Shown here in pieces: positions 56,974-64,000 of a stretch of DNA of 64,000 nt; the first letter of the stretch is position 1, and each line of letters starts with the position of its first letter. Below the pieces are notes generated by a model. That model was not told the origin of the DNA. It made no database searches and saw only the letters and a list, made by a program, of their open reading frames with translations. Source of the DNA: Tillandsia leiboldiana (lineage: Eukaryota; Streptophyta; Magnoliopsida; Poales; Bromeliaceae); contig JAQNDB010000126.1 in the NCBI GenBank assembly GCA_029204045.2, positions 68,670 to 132,669 of the forward strand, read 5' to 3'. Made by a program: the position numbers and the translations under genes.

Positions 56974-57560
56974 GATTAGATGGTATCAGAGAAATAGGTA
57001 CACGGTACCTAGGAAAATTGATTAGGAACTGGTTAGGATGAACCCTAGGATGACTTGTGACGTGAGAGCGCGGGGTATTTGTCTATGAGTATACAACAAT
57101 TGTAGTTGTTGTGCTGTTATGATGGTGAGATAAGACTGAAGGGTCCAATATGCGGAGTAATGATGATAACTTGAGGATTTGATTCGATTTGTAGTGATTC
57201 GCACATTGTGTGTAAACTGATTTGGGGTCGCAATCTCCCCTGTCGATGTCTGAGTTGAGACTGGCGTCGCTAGAGACTGTGTAGGGAGGTATGTGATGTA
57301 CCTTCAGATGTGAGTGGTGTCCCCAACTAGTTGTTGGCGACAGATCTATGGTATTTCGCCTTTCTTTTGGTAAGCACGTTGGGCGGCCGACAACGTACTT
57401 CCGAAAGAACTGAGAAATACTTTGCCCTGTAATGGGGAATATTCAGATTGGGTCTAAATGAGTAGCCTGAGAGTTGTTGATATTTTTGTGACTGATTGTC
57501 ACTATTGCAAACTGGTTTAATTAAGTTTCAGGGACGAAACTTCCTTTTTGGTGGGAGAGA
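56974..57560 (+). other. F interior 2, non-coding (587 bp)
   Basis: Appears identical to interior 1 by eye, with PBS, hairpin and purine tract intact. Confidence 0.88.
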
Positions 57561-60500
57561 TGTAAGAATTCGAATTTTTATAATAAATGAAAAGGGAAAA
57601 TAATGAAAGTCGAGTTGAATTTTGGATCTTAAAAGCACGAGTAGCCTCAGTGCCCCTTTTCTGCAGTGTAAATTGCACAGTTAGTGGGCCAGAAATATCA
57701 CCTTTCAATCCAAACCTGATCTCGAAGATCCGAGACCACGAGTGCGACCGTCTCGTCGAACTGAGTGAAAACCATATTGAACTTGTTCAGATCTGACGGT
57801 CGGATCTCCCAGAAATCGGCGTTGAAGCCGGCGGGACCCGCGACTTAAGTCGCGGGTAAAGTCGCGGGTACAAGTGAACAGTAAACCCTATTTTCGAGTC
57901 TCCTTCGCGCCAAAGTTGGCCATTGTGAGGTGCTAGTATTTTTCTGCGATAGAGCGCGGAAAAAGAAAGCCGACGGCGCGATCGGATCTGAAATCCGATA
58001 TCGGAATCTTCCGGAACGGAATTCAAAGTGATACGGTGATTAGTCGTGCATCGAAATCCGTGCAAAATATCTTGCACCCGTTAGAGATAAGGTGGGTTAT
58101 CTCGTAGGGGATCATTAATTAGTTAATTAATTATCCCAGACGGAAAATAATAATTCTCTTACGTACAAATTAAAAGGTGAATTAATTAAAGGGAATTAAT
58201 TAAAGATTTAATACGAGCTATATAAGGGTTACCGATTAAAGAAAAGAAAAGAAAGAAAAAAAAAAAAAAAAACCCTAATCGGTGAGAAGAGAAAAAAAGA
58301 AAAGAAAAGACGGAACCCTAACCGGAGGAGAAAATAAGGAAAGAGGGAGAAAGCGGAGGAACCCGATCGCCCCGATTGACGTCCGGAGACCGGAAGAACG
58401 AGACGCCATCGTCTACGGGGAGCGGATCCGGGTCTCCAACGCCGAAAGGAAACAAGATCGGTTCTTTAATTCCGATAGATTGAGGTTAGTGGTCGTTAAT
58501 CCTTTTGTAGAATTAATCGGGGGTTTTCCGTGTTCTTATAAGGTTGTTTTAATCGGTACATCGATCACGGATTTTTGTCGGGGTTTTGATCAACACTTTA
58601 TTCTCGTTCTTGATCGGGTGTGATCGATGATTTTTATCGGATTTAATTGGTGGTTTTAATCGGTTTCTTTTTATCGGACCTCCGATCGACGTGTTGGTTG
58701 TTCGTGGATCAACGTTTTAGCCGTTAGATTTACCGCGGATTTATTCGGAGAAGAAATCGCGAAACGGGAGCGGAAAACGGCGAAGAAAACCGCGAAATTA
58801 GGGTTTACTGTGCTTGTCCGTACAGCACGGTCCACGGGTCCAGGCGTGCACCCGGTGCATGCCCGCAGCGTCGGAAGCACCAGACCCGGTGCACGGTTTC
58901 GTGCACCGGCCCGGCCCAAGGCGCGCGGTGCACGCCTCATGCGTGCACCCGGCGCACGCGCTTGCGGCCGAAGGGCAAGGACCCGGTGCACGCTCGGGTC
59001 GTGCACCGGCCCGGCCCGAGAAGCGCGGTGCACGCTTCCTGCGTGCACCCGGCGCATGCCGCCGCCGCCCGATGCCATAAACCCGGTCCACGCTTGCTCC
59101 TGTGCACCATCCGACAGCCCAAAGTTCGGTAGCTCCGTTTTTGCCCGTTTTTCCACCGTTTTGAGCGCCGTTTTCGCCGTTGGGATCATTATTTCCGTGG
59201 TTTTCTTGGCATGGCCACCTAGGATCTTTTTGGTCACTGTCGTGACGTCGGGATGGGTATGTGTGAGTCCCTTACTGATCATGGCTTCTTATTCAGGGCC
59301 CAGTTGTTTCGGCACCAGCCTCCCGGTAGCTGTGCGGGAGTTCGTGGATCTGCCTTCATCCAGGTGGGTTAGCTTCGGCCCGGGCTAGCTTTTTGGCCCT
59401 CTGGTTGCTTTAGTCCAGTCGGACCCCTGTTTTTGACTTCCCCGCTGATTATATGACCTATCTTGACATATCATGATGTCACTGTTGACATTGACCTGAT
59501 TAGACCTGTGATTGAGATTTCTTGTCACGATCAGCTGATTAACCTATACATATTCCCTGATTATTCCTGACTGATCCTGATTGATTGAGATATAGATTTG
59601 CATGATTAGATGATACCTGTTGATTCCTGTCATTGAGATATTCTTGATATACGTCGATATGCATGATTGATTGATCCTGATTGATAGACACTACTCGATA
59701 TGCATGATTGATTGATCCTGATTGATAGACACTACTCGATATGCATGATTGATTGATCCTGATTGATAGACACTACTCGATATGCATGATTGATTGATCC
59801 TGATTGATAGACACTACTCGATATGCATGATTGATTGATCCTGATTGATAGACACTACTCGATATGCATGAATGATTGATCCTGATTGATAGACACTACT
59901 CGATATGCATGATTGATTGATCCTGATTGATAGACACTACTCGATATACATGATTGATTGATTCCGATGGATAGATATAGACAGATGATTCCCTGTTGGG
60001 ATTTCGGCGTGTGCCGACTACTCGGTCACTAGACCGTGAGATTGATCATTGTGACTTGCCATGCACTGCTGTACTTCACGAACATTGCCGGGGTCGCTCC
60101 CCGTGGCTATTGTTCTTTACCGGTAAAGTGGTCTGGAGGAAGGACCCGTGAGCCCCAGATAGCACATATGGGTGCGGGGTTATGTCAGTGGGATAGGTGC
60201 AGAGAGTGGTATGAGCCATGAGGTCCCCGTGACCAATAATGGCATTGGTTGGGTGCTTGATATTCTTGTGATTGATGCATAGATTATGTACTCCCATGTT
60301 CTAGCATGCTTTTCAGTACCTATTCCTGTTCTGTTATATTGGATTGGTTCTGGTATTTTCCGTACCTGTATATGTACTGTCACTTGATTATGCTTCATGC
60401 CAGTTCATTTCATATGCCAGCTTATGATTGATTACTTGCCTAGTTAGCTTATCTGTGGATTTTGATTATGAGTGGATGTTTATGTTTTCCAGCATGTATG

Positions 60501-61075
60501 ATCTACAGTTATGATTAATTCCAGTATACTTACCTGCAGTTCTTATTCTGATTACTAGTAGACCTCTATGCTTTCCAGCTTTTCCTGTTGACTCTTACTA
60601 TCCGCAGATTTTAGTACCCAGTAGGTACGATTAGCTGAAGCTCGGCTCGTCGTGCCCACTGGGATGCACTCCGGTGTATCTCACACCCTCGGGTGACTGT
60701 TGTAGGTCCGTCGGGTGGTGAGATGTCGGGATCCAGTGAGCCGATTACGATAGAGCTATCCCCATGAGCATTGTATATCGACGACTTCGGCAGACATTTA
60801 CTTTCCGCATTTCATTCCAGTTTATCGTGAGTTAGACATTTTAAACTGATGATGTAATAACTTAATTTTGATTATTCCTGCTGAGTAGATTAGATTAGTT
60901 ACTGATATATCTGTTGATCTCTGATGATGATTTTTAGCCGTGCATGTATAGGGGAGTCTTTGTCCTTGGGATAAAGAGTCTTCTATACGTGTGGCGGTCT
61001 GTTGCGCCCAGTTTGCAAACTCTGATTTCAAAAAAAAAAAATTTCAGACTTGATTTTAAAACTCGGGGCGTGACA
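57561..61075 (+). repeat. F LTR copy 3
   Basis: 3,515 bp with private changes (one A lost near 57583, one G gained near 58772, TCCAAACC near 57710). Followed directly by the resumed minisatellite. Confidence 0.93.
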
Positions 61076-63211
<2,136 letters not shown>

Positions 63212-63253
63212 CTTTAAAACTCGGGGCGTGACAGATTAGATGGTATCAGAGAA
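63212..63253 (+). repeat. LTR-end and PBS fragment of a D/F-family element
   Basis: TTTAAAACTCGGGGCGTGACA followed by GATTAGATGGTATCAGAGA equals the F LTR end and PBS (52851-52891). Only ~20 bases of LTR precede it; the minisatellite occupies the place of the rest. The interior stops after the PBS. Confidence 0.8.
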
Positions 63254-63664
63254 GGGTTTGATCACTTTGAGTCCCTCTAAACACCCTCCTCACCAAGACA
63301 CCCGAGAGGAAGGTGATCTTTGAGGTTTTCTTCTCCGGCGACGGGGTGGCGGCCGGTGCGAGACCCCCTACGGGTGCGTCAGAGGGAGAGGAGGTGGTTG
63401 CAAGGTGCGGCTAGGGCAAGAGCTCGGGGGTCTAGGGTTTGTGGATCCCGAGCCCAACATGCACTTATATAGTGTTTAGTAACAATTGCAATTAAGCCCT
63501 TCAAGTCTTGCCATTTGCTGTTAGGTCCTCTATAGTAACTTTCCTTTGCACTTAAGTCCTTATCTAAGAACTGGCACGCAAATCGAGGCAACTTCAATAG
63601 GGTTTTATGTGCAAATATCCCCTTTTTCACACAGTTTTTGCGCTTTTCGAGACTTTAGGGTCGT
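63254..63664 (-). repeat. D/F-family LTR fragment, minus orientation
   Basis: Matches the D LTR at about 9808-10220 (CACCCTCCTCACCAAGACACCCGAG at 63281-63305, CTTCTCCGGCGACG, GCGCTTTTCGAG), diverged, in the same orientation as D and opposite to the adjacent LTR-end fragment. No gene seen. Confidence 0.75.
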
Positions 63665-64000
63665 GAACTTTTGATTTAAGTTGGGCATTTGGGCATGGCT
63701 ATTGGGGTTCTGACGTCGAGGAGATCCTCCGGTTGCAGCCCGGGCTGCTGCCGCCATCCCGATCGCCGGCGGGAGCGCTGTCACCAGAATTATTGCCTTC
63801 CTGGCCGATCTCAAGCGCCGCCGTGATCCGACCGTCCAACCAAAGATCAGAACCGTCAAATCTCATCCACTTGGCGGCTGCAACACCTCCCCGAAGTCTG
63901 AGCATCATCGGATCAAGTTCGGGATCGATCGGCCGTGCCCTAGTTTCGGGATTTCTTCACAAACGACCGATCGTCGCCGTCCGGCGCCGCCGCTGCCTCC
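63665..64000 (+). repeat. D/F-family LTR fragment, inverted relative to its neighbour
   Basis: Its reverse complement matches solo LTR E at about 3900-4215 (GCGGCGGCGCCGGACGGCGA, GCTCCCGCCGGCGATCGGGA). Orientation therefore flips near 63665-63690. It continues beyond the window. Confidence 0.7.

Larger units (their letters stand above)
49359..61075 (+). mobile_element. F complex: LTR-interior-LTR-interior-LTR, non-coding family
   Basis: Three near-identical LTRs (49359-52872, 53460-56973, 57561-61075; 3,514, 3,514 and 3,515 bp) alternate with two 587-bp interiors (52873-53459, 56974-57560). Each interior has a PBS (GATTAGATGGTATCAGAG) and a purine tract before the next LTR. The single outer AAATC pair shows that one insertion later gained a repeat unit, most simply by unequal crossing-over between LTRs of the element on sister or homologous chromosomes. 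No protein is encoded. LTR terminus, PBS and interior segments link F to D. Confidence 0.9.

Overview
This is plant nuclear DNA made almost entirely of LTR retrotransposons. The evidence is Ty3/gypsy (Tekay/Del-type) and Ty1/copia (Sirevirus-type) proteins, primer-binding sites matching plant initiator tRNA-Met, and GC-rich LTRs several kb long. I see no ordinary host gene, tRNA or rRNA. The structure suggests a large angiosperm genome, possibly monocot, but I cannot name the species.

The substrate is a ~3.7 kb AT-rich minisatellite (units of about 26-28 bp built from two ~14-bp TACAAAT-containing halves). Insertions split it into three pieces: 5849-6551, 48492-49358 and 61076-63211. The first insertion, D (6552-48491, minus), is a non-coding element with ~4.3 kb LTRs and a 937-bp interior. 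A (12107-44493, plus), an autonomous-type Tekay gypsy element, sits in D's 5' LTR. B (15837-36654, minus), a gag-only relative of A, sits in A's gag. C (22533-33673, minus), a Sirevirus-like copia element with a third ORF, sits in B's 5' LTR. Each level has a matching 5-bp target-site duplication (D ATATA, A CTATG, B CCACC, C CCAGA), so the order D, A, B, C is read directly from the sequence.

The second insertion, F (49359-61075, plus, TSD AAATC), belongs to the same non-coding family as D. It has the rare form LTR-interior-LTR-interior-LTR. At the left edge is an older LTR of this family (G: 1-842 plus 5389-5848), itself split by a solo LTR (E: 843-5383, TSD TTGGG). At the right edge (63212-64000) are rearranged fragments of the same LTR family in alternating orientation.

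A carries Gag, protease, RT, RNase H, integrase and a chromodomain-like tail, but is broken by B and by an amber codon in RT. B keeps an open Gag and a decayed protease remnant. C keeps Gag, RT/RNase H and a downstream ORF, but lacks protease and the integrase N-terminus. D and F encode nothing evident, yet share LTR terminus, PBS and a hairpin before the polypurine tract with A and B, so they are probably mobilised by A-like elements.

Most worth a second look: (1) a series of RNA-hairpin candidates conserved among D, E and F despite sequence divergence; (2) in C, an apparent internal promoter with LTR-like palindromes, a TATA box and a predicted intron in front of the third ORF; (3) an array of hairpins with one constant 8-nt loop and changing stems in C's LTR; (4) the triple-LTR F complex. 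All coordinates, TSDs and motifs were read by eye; no alignment or database search was run.
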